Counted from the stretch's first letter, positions 47,358-56,080 are shown. The stretch: DNA of 64,000 nt from UBA668 sp040081465 (GCA_040081465.1 JBEBGL010000007.1:1-64000), one strand, 5' to 3'. Made by a program: numbers and translations. Notes: generated by a model not told the origin, from the sequence alone.

Positions 47358-47469
47358 CTGAGTAACTTCTTGCGCGCAGCGGCGCGAACGTACCGCGAAC
47401 GTCGCGCACGCGGGGAGCCCTGCTTCTCGTCGCAACTCGTCTGGCCGAGAATGAATACGCTCCCGTATC

Positions 47470-47991
47470 GTGATTCGTGACTGGCGTGCGGCGCAGGAAG
47501 TGGCACCATTCCAACTCGACTCTGTGTCGTTGCGCCGACAAATAGCAACGCATGAGGCCGGCCACGCCGTAATAGGTGATCAATGCGGGTTCACCTTGGT
47601 CGAGGTTCGTATCGGCTTTGAGGGTTGGCACGCGAGCGGTGGCCAGATTGCGGGAGGCTGCCTGTGGGATGCGCCCGACGGCGATCAGAGTCAGCTCGCG
47701 AGGATGGAACCTCACAAATTCGCGCTAATGGCTCTGGCCGGGCTAAATGCGGAACGTTGCCTCTGTAACCGCGTCCTGATGAATGCATACGAGGACGATC
47801 TGAAACTTCTTCGCATCGGGCTTGGATGGGTTGGCGGCGAGGCGGCAGAAATGGACCAGTTCCACGAGCTTCTTCGCGAATGCGAGGCGCTGGTCGAGGC
47901 TCATGCCAACGAGGTAGCCGGAGTTGCCTCAGCCTTGGACACGGCTGGGAACCTTTCGCTGGAAGCCGTAAGGGATGCAATGCTTCGCTGA
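47470..47991 (+). CDS. M41-like (FtsH-type) metallopeptidase-domain protein
   Basis: 173 residues with a HEAGH zinc motif in RRQIATHEAGHAVIGDQCGF and an FtsH-like later pattern: MALAGLNAERCL, then NAYEDDLKLLRIGLGWVGG where the Asp would be the third zinc ligand. No AAA ATPase, transmembrane segment or signal peptide is present, so this is a stand-alone peptidase domain. It is the first gene after tRNA-Arg, lies head to head with an unknown gene (stops 5 bases apart), and starts with GTG. Substrate unknown. Confidence 0.7.
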   Translation: MIRDWRAAQEVAPFQLDSVSLRRQIATHEAGHAVIGDQCGFTLVEVRIGFEGWHASGGQIAGGCLWDAPDGDQSQLARMEPHKFALMALAGLNAERCLCNRVLMNAYEDDLKLLRIGLGWVGGEAAEMDQFHELLRECEALVEAHANEVAGVASALDTAGNLSLEAVRDAMLR

Positions 47992-47996
47992 CTCAA

Positions 47997-48704
47997 CTAT
48001 GACGTTGAGCCCTTCGGCGGAACCCCTCGCGCACGATGTTTCGTTGCCAACTCTTCGAGGTCACGTTCGAGAGCGAAGAGCGCAGCGTGGAGCTCGGGCA
48101 ACGACAACATTCCGCCCACCAAGCCTACGGACGCGTGTCCTTCTGTGACTTCTACCATCGTCGCCCCTGGTGGGGGAAAGTATCCGAGAATCTCCGAATC
48201 GATTGAGCCATCGGGGAGTTGAATGCCGAGCCGTGAGTACGTGTCAATCACGTGCGGAGTATGCCTTGCGGTCAGGCGTCGATAGAGCACACGTTGATCA
48301 CGGTGTTCAGCGAGCAGATTTCGTGCTTCCCGCAGCCGAAGTCGAAGAACGGGGTCCGGGGGTAGAGACTGAGTCTCGCCCAGCTGGCCGAGCAGTCGCT
48401 CGACCAATTCGGTGTGTGAGACCGCCTCGTGCGCAACGACGAGCAACAGATGAAGATCTGCGTGTTGAAGGCCAAAGCCCTTAGGTGTTCGAGCTACGTG
48501 TAGTCCAAACTTGCGGTCGTATTGTCGCAACGCTGCCCAACAGAACGATTGTGTATCACCGATGGTTCCGTCCAACGCATAGCGCAGATGATCCTCAGTC
48601 GCGTCCGTAATTGCATCGGTCAGCAGAGCGTCCTGCTCTTGTAGGTGGCGGCGTCCCATCAGGTACGAACATCCTGGGCTGAATGAGCGCTCGGGGAGGG
48701 GCAA
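47997..48704 (-). CDS. Hypothetical protein (accessory segment)
   Basis: 235 residues, predominantly helical, with clusters of charged residues (DPVLRLRLREARNLLAEHRDQRVLYRRLTARHTPHVID). It contains DAITDATEDHLRYALDG at the N-terminal side and a Gly/Ser-containing C-terminal third (VEVTEGHASVGLVGGMLSLPELHAALFALERDLEELATKHRARG). I recognise no family. It converges with the M41-like gene and lies downstream of the PIN-like gene on the same strand (58-base gap). Confidence 0.6.
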   Translation of the reverse strand: MPLPERSFSPGCSYLMGRRHLQEQDALLTDAITDATEDHLRYALDGTIGDTQSFCWAALRQYDRKFGLHVARTPKGFGLQHADLHLLLVVAHEAVSHTELVERLLGQLGETQSLPPDPVLRLRLREARNLLAEHRDQRVLYRRLTARHTPHVIDTYSRLGIQLPDGSIDSEILGYFPPPGATMVEVTEGHASVGLVGGMLSLPELHAALFALERDLEELATKHRARGVPPKGSTS

Positions 48705-48762
48705 TTCAACGCCGTGTGTCCCCTCAAGCCGATCGATACGAATTGAGCCTCACAGAGGTTCA

Positions 48763-49953
48763 TTACAGTACTTTCGCGAGGTCGCGTAGTTTGGTGTGGA
48801 GATTGTCTGATTCGTCTAGTCGAGCGAGGCCTCGGCGCATGTGAGAAACGTGGCCCTTTTCGCCCACAAGGTGATCGCAGTAGGCGGCTCCTGCCGTGAG
48901 ATACATCATGTCCGTGAGGTCGTTGTCACGCCAACGAAGGTTCGGGTTGCAAAGTTTCTCGTGCATGACTTCGCGGTAGAGGCGCAGGGCCGGCATTTGG
49001 TCCACGTCCGAATGTGCGTGCTGCACGAACCACTCGCTCAATTGTGATGGGCTGAGACCGCTCTCGTGAGCAGCGTGAGCCACCTCGATGGACGAGTCCG
49101 CAAGGAATTTGGCACCGGTTCGTACGCGTTTCACCTCGGGACCGGTGGGATCGGTTGCGAGAAAGGCCGCAAACTTCTGAAATTGCGATGCCCATCCAGC
49201 TGTTGGCTCTGCAGGAATGTGCTCTGCATCTAGCAGTACGTCGAACGTCGCGCAAATGCACGACAGCACGTGCGTGGCCCACCTCACGGGTTCCGGTAGG
49301 TCGCTGTCGTCATCCTGCGGTGACCAGACTCGTTGGGTCAACGACGCCTCCGGAGCGAGCGTGACGGCAGTGGGCGGCGGCAGCGTCACGTCCTGGTACC
49401 GCTGCTTCATCGCACGCACTAGTTCGAATCGTCGAAGGGCCAGCGGGTCTGCGAATTGCCAGCCTGCAGACAGCTGGGCCATCGTGACTCCTCTTTGATA
49501 TCTCTCGTGTGGATCGACCTGCTTGCACGTTTCGCTTAGATGCGCCCATGAAAGCGGTAGCAGTATTTCTCGTCTCTGAGCTCGATCGATGATGGCGGTG
49601 GCGGCGGCTAGTTCATCAGTGTTCTTGACGCGGCTGGGGTCATGGATCGCGTCACTCAGGGTGCTCCAGTGGTTCTGGTCGAGGTAGACGGTTGGACGAC
49701 CCTGTGTTGGCGCGAGGTCGGAAGGAGATGGAAGGTCGATCAGGATGAGATCTCCGCGAGTCGTCAGAAACTGCATGACCGAAGAGTTGGGAAGATACGT
49801 CGTCATGAAAATCGAACTGGTTTCGGTGAAGGCTGGGCGCCCGAGGCGCGCAGTGAAGGACCGCCCATCAATGAGGGTGACCGACATAACGCCGTCTCGG
49901 TTGAATTGCAGTGCGCCAACGCGATCGAAGGGAGACTGATTCATTGTTCTCAT
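48763..49953 (-). CDS. PIN-like nuclease-domain protein (YLDQNHW type)
   Basis: About 396 residues from ATG 49953; another ATG lies at 49944, and the frame opens further to 50097. The centre begins RPTVYLDQNHWSTLSDAI, the motif of a PIN-like nuclease group with the first metal Asp in YLDQN. Near the C-terminus RWRDNDLTDMMYLTAGAAYCDHLVGEKGH supplies the expected late acidic residues. Such proteins occur next to defence genes, but this role is only inferred. It is part of the tRNA-linked accessory segment, with an unknown gene downstream and a DUF4238 gene upstream. Confidence 0.65.
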   Translation of the reverse strand: MRTMNQSPFDRVGALQFNRDGVMSVTLIDGRSFTARLGRPAFTETSSIFMTTYLPNSSVMQFLTTRGDLILIDLPSPSDLAPTQGRPTVYLDQNHWSTLSDAIHDPSRVKNTDELAAATAIIDRAQRREILLPLSWAHLSETCKQVDPHERYQRGVTMAQLSAGWQFADPLALRRFELVRAMKQRYQDVTLPPPTAVTLAPEASLTQRVWSPQDDDSDLPEPVRWATHVLSCICATFDVLLDAEHIPAEPTAGWASQFQKFAAFLATDPTGPEVKRVRTGAKFLADSSIEVAHAAHESGLSPSQLSEWFVQHAHSDVDQMPALRLYREVMHEKLCNPNLRWRDNDLTDMMYLTAGAAYCDHLVGEKGHVSHMRRGLARLDESDNLHTKLRDLAKVL

Positions 49954-50171
49954 CGTTGCGCATGTTTCGTGGGGCCCGTGTGGATTTGGAGCACGAGAGG
50001 TTGACGTCACGTTCCAGGTCCCCGGATTGAGGACAGAGCGTTGGCTGTGGGTCGGAGATTCCGTCCCCACCGGCTGTCGTGAATACCTGACCCGCAAACT
50101 CGCTTGTGGGTCGCCCTAGAAGAAACCGAACGTGTCAACTGTCCACAGGTTTCGTGATTGAGACGGGACGA

Positions 50172-51446
50172 TCAGCGCTCCTTTCGGTAGCGATGATGGC
50201 CACGGCGAGTAGGCGGGCTATTCATGCCATCGGCAGTCGCTTTCACCCAGTCACCACCGTCCATGGTTAGGAGCGGTCTGCGTGAGTGCGGAAGCTCCAG
50301 GTCGTCGAGGCGCCACACGTCATCTGGGTGACAGTAGATTTCTCGATGCGCCTGACTCGCGATCAGTTGATTTAGTTCGTCTACGGAGAACTCGAGCGGA
50401 GCATCTACGACGACTTCTTCAAGCCCTTCGTCATTGTGGAGAACTAGAGCCGTTGAACGGTTCATAGGAATCCAGACCTCGTCCGCTGTCGCTAGCCCTA
50501 AACCCAACCCATGAGTAAGTGTCCCTGCACTTACGTCCATAACGACGGGGTTGTCACTGATCATCAGCCCTTCTTCCGGGAACCTCACGACCGTCACTTT
50601 TCGACCTAGGAAGTACGGCATGCTGTGCAGACCGACGTCCAACATCGTGCGCACCATTTCATTTTGGTGTGGAACTACCTCCCATTGGTCCATGTTCGCA
50701 ACAGCCTCCAGCAGCGCCTCAACGGCTAACTCATCCGGCTCAATTCCGATTTGGCGGAGATGCGCTCTCGCCGAATCCTCGTCGGTGATCAGAGACAGTT
50801 GCATCTTAGTGAGACTGTCTGCGACCACCTCGAATTGTCGCCGCATCGTCGGCGTGCGCACTCGCTGCAGCGACGCCCATGTCGCTAACGCCATGCGATC
50901 CTCGCGCGTCGGCGGCCAGGGCTCTCCGGAGATGAAGTGGTCTAGGACTCGCACGAAATCGCCATCAACCTGCGCAAAGATTCGTTCAATAGCGACTGTC
51001 TCGCCGACGTCCTTGGCGATCGTCGTGTAGAGATCCTTCATGACGGCGACGGACTTGATCGGGAGAATCTCGCGACTAATCGGTTCGTCTAACACAACTC
51101 GGACGATTTCGCCCTGCTTGGCAAAGCGTGCTTGGTACGAACGAGCAACGTAGTGGTGCAAGCGAGGATCACCCGCTGCGAGAGGCGTTCGTATTGCGCC
51201 AGCCAGCCTCTCGACGGTCGCACGACCTTCGGCTGACAGTTCGAGTAGCGGCCGTAAGTCAAACGGATATTGGTCTCCTGGACCTTCTTCAGCGGAAGCA
51301 CCCAGGAACTGCATGATGTCACGATAGAAGTGCGAAGGGCCGACTGAACAGAAGCACTCCAACGTTGGGACTGGGCGCCCATAGACTCGCCGAAACAGCG
51401 TGGTCCGCTGCGCAGACCTGCCATGAGATCGACCAACTGGGGACAA
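50172..51446 (-). CDS. DUF4238 domain protein
   Basis: Up to 424 residues. The DUF4238 start is recognisable from about residue 96 (RLHHYVARSYQARFAKQGEIVRV), followed by the LDEPISREILPIKSVAVMKDLYT region and the later VVRFPEEGLMISDNPVVMDVS and WIPMNRSTALVLHND stretches. The 95 residues before this (SPVGRSHGRSAQRTTLFRRV...) are not typical, so the true start may be further in; I cannot place it. DUF4238 genes are often found in accessory and defence-like segments. Function unknown. Confidence 0.7.
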   Translation of the reverse strand: MSPVGRSHGRSAQRTTLFRRVYGRPVPTLECFCSVGPSHFYRDIMQFLGASAEEGPGDQYPFDLRPLLELSAEGRATVERLAGAIRTPLAAGDPRLHHYVARSYQARFAKQGEIVRVVLDEPISREILPIKSVAVMKDLYTTIAKDVGETVAIERIFAQVDGDFVRVLDHFISGEPWPPTREDRMALATWASLQRVRTPTMRRQFEVVADSLTKMQLSLITDEDSARAHLRQIGIEPDELAVEALLEAVANMDQWEVVPHQNEMVRTMLDVGLHSMPYFLGRKVTVVRFPEEGLMISDNPVVMDVSAGTLTHGLGLGLATADEVWIPMNRSTALVLHNDEGLEEVVVDAPLEFSVDELNQLIASQAHREIYCHPDDVWRLDDLELPHSRRPLLTMDGGDWVKATADGMNSPPTRRGHHRYRKER

Positions 51447-51541
51447 GCGACGCCTGATCGCGCGATTGGGCTATGTCGTCGGGGAATACCTCCCAGAGAT
51501 CAGCGGTTGATTCGGCTCACCCGCCAATCCTTAGGACTCAA

Positions 51542-51967
51542 ATGCAACTCACCGCCCACTTACCCGACGATCGACGCGCTCGGGTTGACGCGCGACTTCA
51601 GACGAACTTGATGGCTTGGCTTACGACAGTGAACACGGCCGGTCGGCCGGACACCGTACCCGTGTGGTTTCTGCTCCGCGACGACGGCAGCTTCTTGGTC
51701 TACAGCCAGCCCAACAAGGCGAAGCTGCGCAACATTGACGGCAACCCACATGTCGCTTTGGGACTCGACGTCACCGACATTGGTCGCGACATCATTCGCA
51801 TTGAGGGCACGGCCGCACGAGTGGCCGACCACCCGCGGGCCGATCAAGTTCCGGCGTACGCGGCCAAATACGCCGAGCGCATCGGTGCCATCTTTGGCAC
51901 GGTCGAGAACTTTGGTGAAGCCTTCTCGGACGCGATTGTCATCACGCCGAGCCGGCTTCACGCGTAA
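51542..51967 (+). CDS. PPOX class F420-dependent enzyme
   Basis: 141 residues from ATG 51542; the frame opens at 51473, but those residues look unlike the family. The split-barrel motifs are NLMAWLTTVNTAGRPDTVPVWFLLRDDGSFLVYSQPNKAKLRNIDGNPHVALGLD, which match actinobacterial F420-dependent PPOX proteins of the Rv3369-like type. It would reduce or bind an unknown substrate with F420 or FMN. It marks the right-hand return to ordinary chromosomal genes after the accessory segment. Confidence 0.85.
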   Translation: MQLTAHLPDDRRARVDARLQTNLMAWLTTVNTAGRPDTVPVWFLLRDDGSFLVYSQPNKAKLRNIDGNPHVALGLDVTDIGRDIIRIEGTAARVADHPRADQVPAYAAKYAERIGAIFGTVENFGEAFSDAIVITPSRLHA

Positions 51968-51973
51968 GGGCGC

Positions 51974-52057
51974 TTAGCGGCCGCGCCTGCTGAAGCCGAA
52001 GCCTCCGCCAAGAAGCAGCACAATGACGATGATGATCAAGAGGGTGGTCATGCCCAT
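51974..52057 (-). CDS. Tiny membrane protein, DUF3309-like
   Basis: 27 codons encoding MGMTTLLIIIVIVLLLGG with a GFGFSRRGR end: one hydrophobic helix and a glycine-rich arginine tail. The ATG at 52057 overlaps the stop of the upstream membrane-protein gene (TGATG), so translation is coupled. The pattern resembles the short DUF3309 family. This gene is easily missed by callers with a length cut-off. Function unknown. Confidence 0.6.
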   Translation of the reverse strand: MGMTTLLIIIVIVLLLGGGFGFSRRGR

Positions 52058-53244
52058 CAGGTACCCCGCGGCGGTCTGGGCGAAACACTGATCGCGTCGG
52101 ACAGACTTCGCATGTCGTTGTCGTGAGCCGCTCGATCGGTGTCGCTCTGTTCTAGGCGCCAGTCGGCCACGGTCATGAACACGAACATGATGGTGAAGAC
52201 GGCGGTGGCGACGAGATGGCGGCCGAAGAACTCAACACCACTGCGCACGAGCATCGTCACCGTCAGCACACCATCGGGTCCGACGATTCGTCGGCCCAAG
52301 AAGCGGGCGGTCAGCGCGTAAAGCACGATGCACGCGACGCCGGCATAGGTCACGATCCACCCGATGCGATTGGCGCGGCCGAGCTCTTCGTCGGCCTCGG
52401 CCGGGCTGAGCGGTCGCGTGTACGTCTTGCGATGGAACAGGAATAGCAGCGGCACCACCGCGATGAGCCCGATCCCCAACACGAGCACCCCGTTGCCGAT
52501 GAGCTGATTGACGATCACGAACGCGATTGCGACGATCAGTGTGTAGAAGGGCGCGACGGCCACGAGGAACCAACCGGGGAACCGCGAGCCTGGCATCAGC
52601 GCCTTTGCTCGCAGCGCTCCCTTTAGGACGCCGCCTGGAATCGAGATAAGCACCGGCAACAGTTGGACGAAGTAGTTCACCGCAACGAAGACTCGCAGCA
52701 GCAGCAATTCCAACTCGAGGGTTTCAAGTGCGACTGTCGGGTCGGTGCCTTTGACGGCCGAATCGATGACGACCACGGCGCGCAGCTTGTCGATGTCGAT
52801 CCAACCGTCGATCGGCACGAGCGCCGCAAGCAATGGCAGGGCAATGGACGCGACCCATGTAAAGAGCAACACGCGCGAGGTCGCCCGCAGGTTCGTCCAA
52901 GTGATTACGCAATAGAGGGCAGCGGCGGGAATCAAGCCAAGCGAAATGGTCGGAACCCACTGCAGTAACTTGCCGAACGAAGTCAGTTGCGAGGTGTCGT
53001 TATCCAACACGGCGACGACCGATAGCGCAGTCGCGATGATCAGCACCGGGACGCTGAGCAACAGCACGCTGCGACGCCACGCGGCAAGTCCCTGCACATG
53101 CGGCTCGAGCACGCCTGCCGTCGCGAGTTGCTCGCGCTCGGCATCGCTTACTCGTACGGACCTCGTTCGCCAGCTGAAGGCGCGCTTCAGGTGGCCAGCG
53201 AGGGTGACGCGCATGCGCAGGGACCGTACTGCACTTGCTACCAA
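52057..53244 (-). CDS. Multi-pass membrane protein, unknown
   Basis: 395 residues, an alternative start at 53214 would shorten it by 10. About eight to nine hydrophobic helices: residues near 58-82, 93-115, 120-142, 205-225, 240-275, 300-320 and 345-372. Charged tails at both ends, the N-terminal one basic. I recognise no family and no catalytic motif. It is followed by the overlapping tiny membrane gene and sits 3 bases from the ammonium transporter stop on the same strand, so transport or sensing linked to nitrogen is possible but unproven. Confidence 0.7.
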   Translation of the reverse strand: MVASAVRSLRMRVTLAGHLKRAFSWRTRSVRVSDAEREQLATAGVLEPHVQGLAAWRRSVLLLSVPVLIIATALSVVAVLDNDTSQLTSFGKLLQWVPTISLGLIPAAALYCVITWTNLRATSRVLLFTWVASIALPLLAALVPIDGWIDIDKLRAVVVIDSAVKGTDPTVALETLELELLLLRVFVAVNYFVQLLPVLISIPGGVLKGALRAKALMPGSRFPGWFLVAVAPFYTLIVAIAFVIVNQLIGNGVLVLGIGLIAVVPLLFLFHRKTYTRPLSPAEADEELGRANRIGWIVTYAGVACIVLYALTARFLGRRIVGPDGVLTVTMLVRSGVEFFGRHLVATAVFTIMFVFMTVADWRLEQSDTDRAAHDNDMRSLSDAISVSPRPPRGT

Positions 53245-53247
53245 TCG

Positions 53248-54453
53248 TCAGGCGGCGTAGGCGATCTCCGAGTGCTCGGACACATCAAGGCCACCTTGCT
53301 CGGCCACCTCTGAAACTCGCACACCGATCGTGTACTTCAGCGCCAGCATGATCACGGTGGTCACTGCGAAGCAATAGGCCATCGTCGCTGCGTTGGCCAA
53401 AGCCTGTTCGCCGAGCAGCTTGAACCCGCCGCCGAAGAACGTGCCGGCCAGGAACTCGCCGCCGAAGAACTCGGGGTCGGCGAAGAGTCCGACTGCCAAT
53501 GAGCCAACGAGGCCGGCACCGAGGTGCACGCCGACGACATCGAGTGCGTCGTCGTAACCCACCTTGCGCTTCAATCCGACGGCGAAGCAGCAGATGACGC
53601 CCGTGCCCAAGCCGATGTAGATCGGCGACATGCCCGAAACGAAACCGGCGGCGGGGGTGATGGCTACCAGTCCGGCCACGATTCCAGATGCCACACCGAG
53701 GTTCGTGAAGTGTCCGTCGCGGAGACGCTCGACGATCGTCCACGACAAACCTGCCGCGGCTGCCGCGAGAAAGGTGTTGATGAACGCTTGCACCGCTTGG
53801 CCGTTTGCATGAAGCGCCGAGCCCGCATTGAAGCCGAACCAGCCGAACCAAAGGATGCCCGTACCTAGCATCACCAGTGGCATCGAGTGCGGTGGCTGAA
53901 TCTTGTCTGGCCAGCCTTTGCGCTTGCCCAACACGAGAATTGCGGCGAGTGCGGCGATGCCTGCGTTGACGTGAATGGCGGTGCCACCCGCAAAGTCGAG
54001 TGCGCCGCGGTCGCCGATCCATCCGCCGTACACCCACTTGAAGACGGGCACAAAGACGAGCAGTAACCAGACCGGCGCGAAGATCGCCCATGCAGAGAAC
54101 TTCATGCGACCAGCGACCGCACCCGAGATGAGAGCCGGAGTGATCACCGCGAACATTCCGAGGAACACCATCGTAAGCAATCCGGCGCCACCGTCTTCGC
54201 CCGTGATGCTGAGCCCGTCGAGAAACGCAAGGTCGAAGTTGCCGATGAACGATCCGTCACCTGACTGTGCCAGCGAGTAGCCGACGACCGCCCAGACGAT
54301 CGGGATGGTGAGCAGACACCAGAAGTTCATCATCAGCATGTTCATGACGTTGCGCGTCTGATCCATGCCTCCGTAGAACAGCGCGAGCCCAGGTGTCATG
54401 AACAACACAAGGGCCGCAGAGACCAACACCCACGCCGCATCACCAGTATCCAT
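53248..54453 (-). CDS. amt: Ammonium transporter (Amt family)
   Basis: 401 residues, eleven-helix trimeric ammonium channel. Signatures: LFYGGMDQTRNVMNMLMMNFW, GGTAIHVNAGIAALAAIL with the first pore His, and DVVGVHLGAGLVGSLAVGLF with the second. Phe and Trp gate residues are kept. A short C-terminal tail (EVAEQGGLDVSEHSEIAYA) is the PII-regulated type. No glnK follows. A tandem GAAAC-N6-GAAAC sits about 50 bases upstream (see 54504-54519). The start ATG is 54453. Confidence 0.96.
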   Translation of the reverse strand: MDTGDAAWVLVSAALVLFMTPGLALFYGGMDQTRNVMNMLMMNFWCLLTIPIVWAVVGYSLAQSGDGSFIGNFDLAFLDGLSITGEDGGAGLLTMVFLGMFAVITPALISGAVAGRMKFSAWAIFAPVWLLLVFVPVFKWVYGGWIGDRGALDFAGGTAIHVNAGIAALAAILVLGKRKGWPDKIQPPHSMPLVMLGTGILWFGWFGFNAGSALHANGQAVQAFINTFLAAAAAGLSWTIVERLRDGHFTNLGVASGIVAGLVAITPAAGFVSGMSPIYIGLGTGVICCFAVGLKRKVGYDDALDVVGVHLGAGLVGSLAVGLFADPEFFGGEFLAGTFFGGGFKLLGEQALANAATMAYCFAVTTVIMLALKYTIGVRVSEVAEQGGLDVSEHSEIAYAA

Positions 54454-54503
54454 TAGTGCTCCCTCTTAGTCAGTGGATTTCGTGCGCAGTGTGACGCACC
54501 ACT

Positions 54504-54519
54504 GTTTCAGAGGTGTTTC
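54504..54519 (-). promoter_or_regulatory. GlnR-type half-site pair upstream of amt
   Basis: On the minus strand GAAAC-ACCTCT-GAAAC gives two AC dinucleotides 9 bases apart (AC-n9-AC), the spacing of the actinobacterial nitrogen regulator GlnR box. It lies about 51-66 bases before the amt start, where an activator would bind. Only half of the full repeated consensus is present, so this is tentative. Confidence 0.35.
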
Positions 54520-54567
54520 TGTCCGACGAACTAGGCATGAACACGATCGGCGCTCAGCCACTGCCGT

Positions 54568-55302
54568 TCAGTCGTTGAGGTAGCCCTCGATGGCTCCGAC
54601 GTGACGGCGCAGTCGGCGCTCGGCCGCGTCGGCATCACGCGCAAGGATCGCCTCGGCGATTCGCATGTGCACGCGATGGATTTGCTCGGCGCGCTCTTTC
54701 AAATCTTCTGCCGAACCGACGGGACTCGAGTGTCGACTGGTGACGCGACTGAGGATCTGCACGAACATCACCATCGCCGGGCTGCCGGTGAGTTCGGCGA
54801 GTAGTAGATGGAAGCGATTGGACGGGTAGTCCTCGCTCGGTTCGTCGGGGTTCCAGCCGGCGAGGATCATCTCGACTTCGTTGTCCATGTGTTCGCGAAT
54901 GGCGGCTTCGCCAGCCTTAGTCAGCGCCTTGATCGCGGCGCGCACGCATGCGACTTCGATTGCCGACCGTGCTTCGGTCATCTGGCTCGGACTGATCTTG
55001 CGGTACTCGAGGTTCAGCAACACGGCGCGCACAGCGGCATCGACACTTGGTTCAACAACAACAAGTCCGCCACCGGGACCGCGCCGCATCTCGGCGACTC
55101 CGTGATGGCCGACGAGGCGAATCGCTTCGCGGAACACGGCGCGGCTCACCCCGTAGCGCTCGCACAGCTCGGCCTCAGAACCGATGACCTCGCCGACCTT
55201 CCAGCCGGAGGCAACGATCTCGTTTTCAATCCGCTCGGCCAGCAACTCGCCCATCTTCCGGCCGCCTGCGGGCGCGCTTAGACGGGTTGGCACTGAACTC
55301 AC
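54568..55302 (-). CDS. GntR-family regulator, FadR/FCD type
   Basis: 244 residues from GTG 55302, or 241 from GTG 55293; the long open frame further upstream is antisense to the divergent SDR gene. Winged helix at the N-terminus (ERIENEIVASGWKVGEVIGSEAELCERYGVSRAVFREAIRLVGHHGVAEMRRGPGGGLVV), then an FCD helical ligand domain (TEARSAIEVACVRAAIKAL, NRFHLLLAELTGSP, HRVHMRIAEAILARDADAAERRLRRHVGAIEGYL). It is divergent from the SDR/CoA-transferase operon and presumably represses it. The effector is likely an acyl compound of that pathway; this is inference. Confidence 0.88.
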   Translation of the reverse strand: MSSVPTRLSAPAGGRKMGELLAERIENEIVASGWKVGEVIGSEAELCERYGVSRAVFREAIRLVGHHGVAEMRRGPGGGLVVVEPSVDAAVRAVLLNLEYRKISPSQMTEARSAIEVACVRAAIKALTKAGEAAIREHMDNEVEMILAGWNPDEPSEDYPSNRFHLLLAELTGSPAMVMFVQILSRVTSRHSSPVGSAEDLKERAEQIHRVHMRIAEAILARDADAAERRLRRHVGAIEGYLND

Positions 55303-55360
55303 ATTGAGGACACTAATCTGCTGCACGCCACGGCCGCGCGTACAGCGAGAAAGCAAGATC

Positions 55361-56080
55361 ATGTCGACACTCCAAGGACGCACAGCGGTGATCATCGGAG
55401 GAACCTCCGGCATGGGGTTTGCGACCGCCCAGCGACTGATCGCCGACGGAGCGCACGTCGCGATCGTCGGCCGCGATCGCGCGAAGGCCGTGCAGGCTGG
55501 TGAGGCGCTCGGTGCCGCCGCGACGGTAGGTGTGTTCGATGCCGCGGATGAAGCCGCTCTACGCAAGTTCGCCGAACAACTGGGCTCGGTCGACCACGTG
55601 GTCTCGTTCGCCGGGCTGCAACCGGCGGTCGCGATCGGAAAGTCGACCCACGACGACTTCTTGTCGGCATTCGACGCTCGAGTTTGGGCGGCGCGCAACT
55701 GCTGCGCGGTTCTTGCGCCGCTCATGCCGGTCGACGGCTCGTTCACCTTTTGTTCTGGCGTCTCCGCGGTGCGGCCCCGTGCGGGTCGCTCGCCAGGAGC
55801 GGTAGCCACAGCGGCGGTCGAGTCGTTCTGTCGCGCGATGGCCGTCGAGCTCGCGCCGATTCGCGTCAACGCGATCTGCCCAGGCGCCGTGGAGACAGAC
55901 GTACTGCGTCGCGCGCTCGGCACAGATCCAGACGCTGCCCTCGCGCGACTCGCGGCATCGATGCCTGTTGGGCACGTTGGTCAACCCGCAGAGATCGCGC
56001 ACGCTGTTCAGTTTCTGATGACCAACACGTTCACCACCGGAATCACGTTGCGAGTCGACGGCGGCGCGCTGCTGACATGA
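55361..56080 (+). CDS. SDR-fold protein lacking the YxxxK pair
   Basis: 239 residues from ATG 55361. The Rossmann start is standard (TAVIIGGTSGMGFATAQRL, GRDR at 37-40, FAGLQPAV) and the C-terminus has SMPVGHVGQPAEIAHAVQFLMTNTFTTGITLRVDGG, typical of classical SDRs. At the catalytic site, however, where YAASKAAVES would be expected there is GAVATAAVES, so residue 146 is Gly and 150 is Thr. The protein may be a non-redox SDR or bind its ligand without the usual chemistry. It overlaps the CoA-transferase by 4 bases. Confidence 0.85.
   Translation: MSTLQGRTAVIIGGTSGMGFATAQRLIADGAHVAIVGRDRAKAVQAGEALGAAATVGVFDAADEAALRKFAEQLGSVDHVVSFAGLQPAVAIGKSTHDDFLSAFDARVWAARNCCAVLAPLMPVDGSFTFCSGVSAVRPRAGRSPGAVATAAVESFCRAMAVELAPIRVNAICPGAVETDVLRRALGTDPDAALARLAASMPVGHVGQPAEIAHAVQFLMTNTFTTGITLRVDGGALLT

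Noticed and set aside
51450..51530. Right-hand attachment repeat for the tRNA-Arg segment
   Set aside because: I looked for a copy of the tRNA T-arm or acceptor end near the right border and found only short chance matches; no integrase gene was seen.
55303..55923. Upstream extension of the GntR gene
   Set aside because: Antisense to the SDR gene, Ala/Ser/Thr/Arg-rich without a domain. The regulator starts near the winged helix at 55302.
55684..56076. N-terminal extension of the CoA-transferase frame
   Set aside because: Out of frame with the real SDR gene; ATG 56077 has the typical 4-base overlap and family start.
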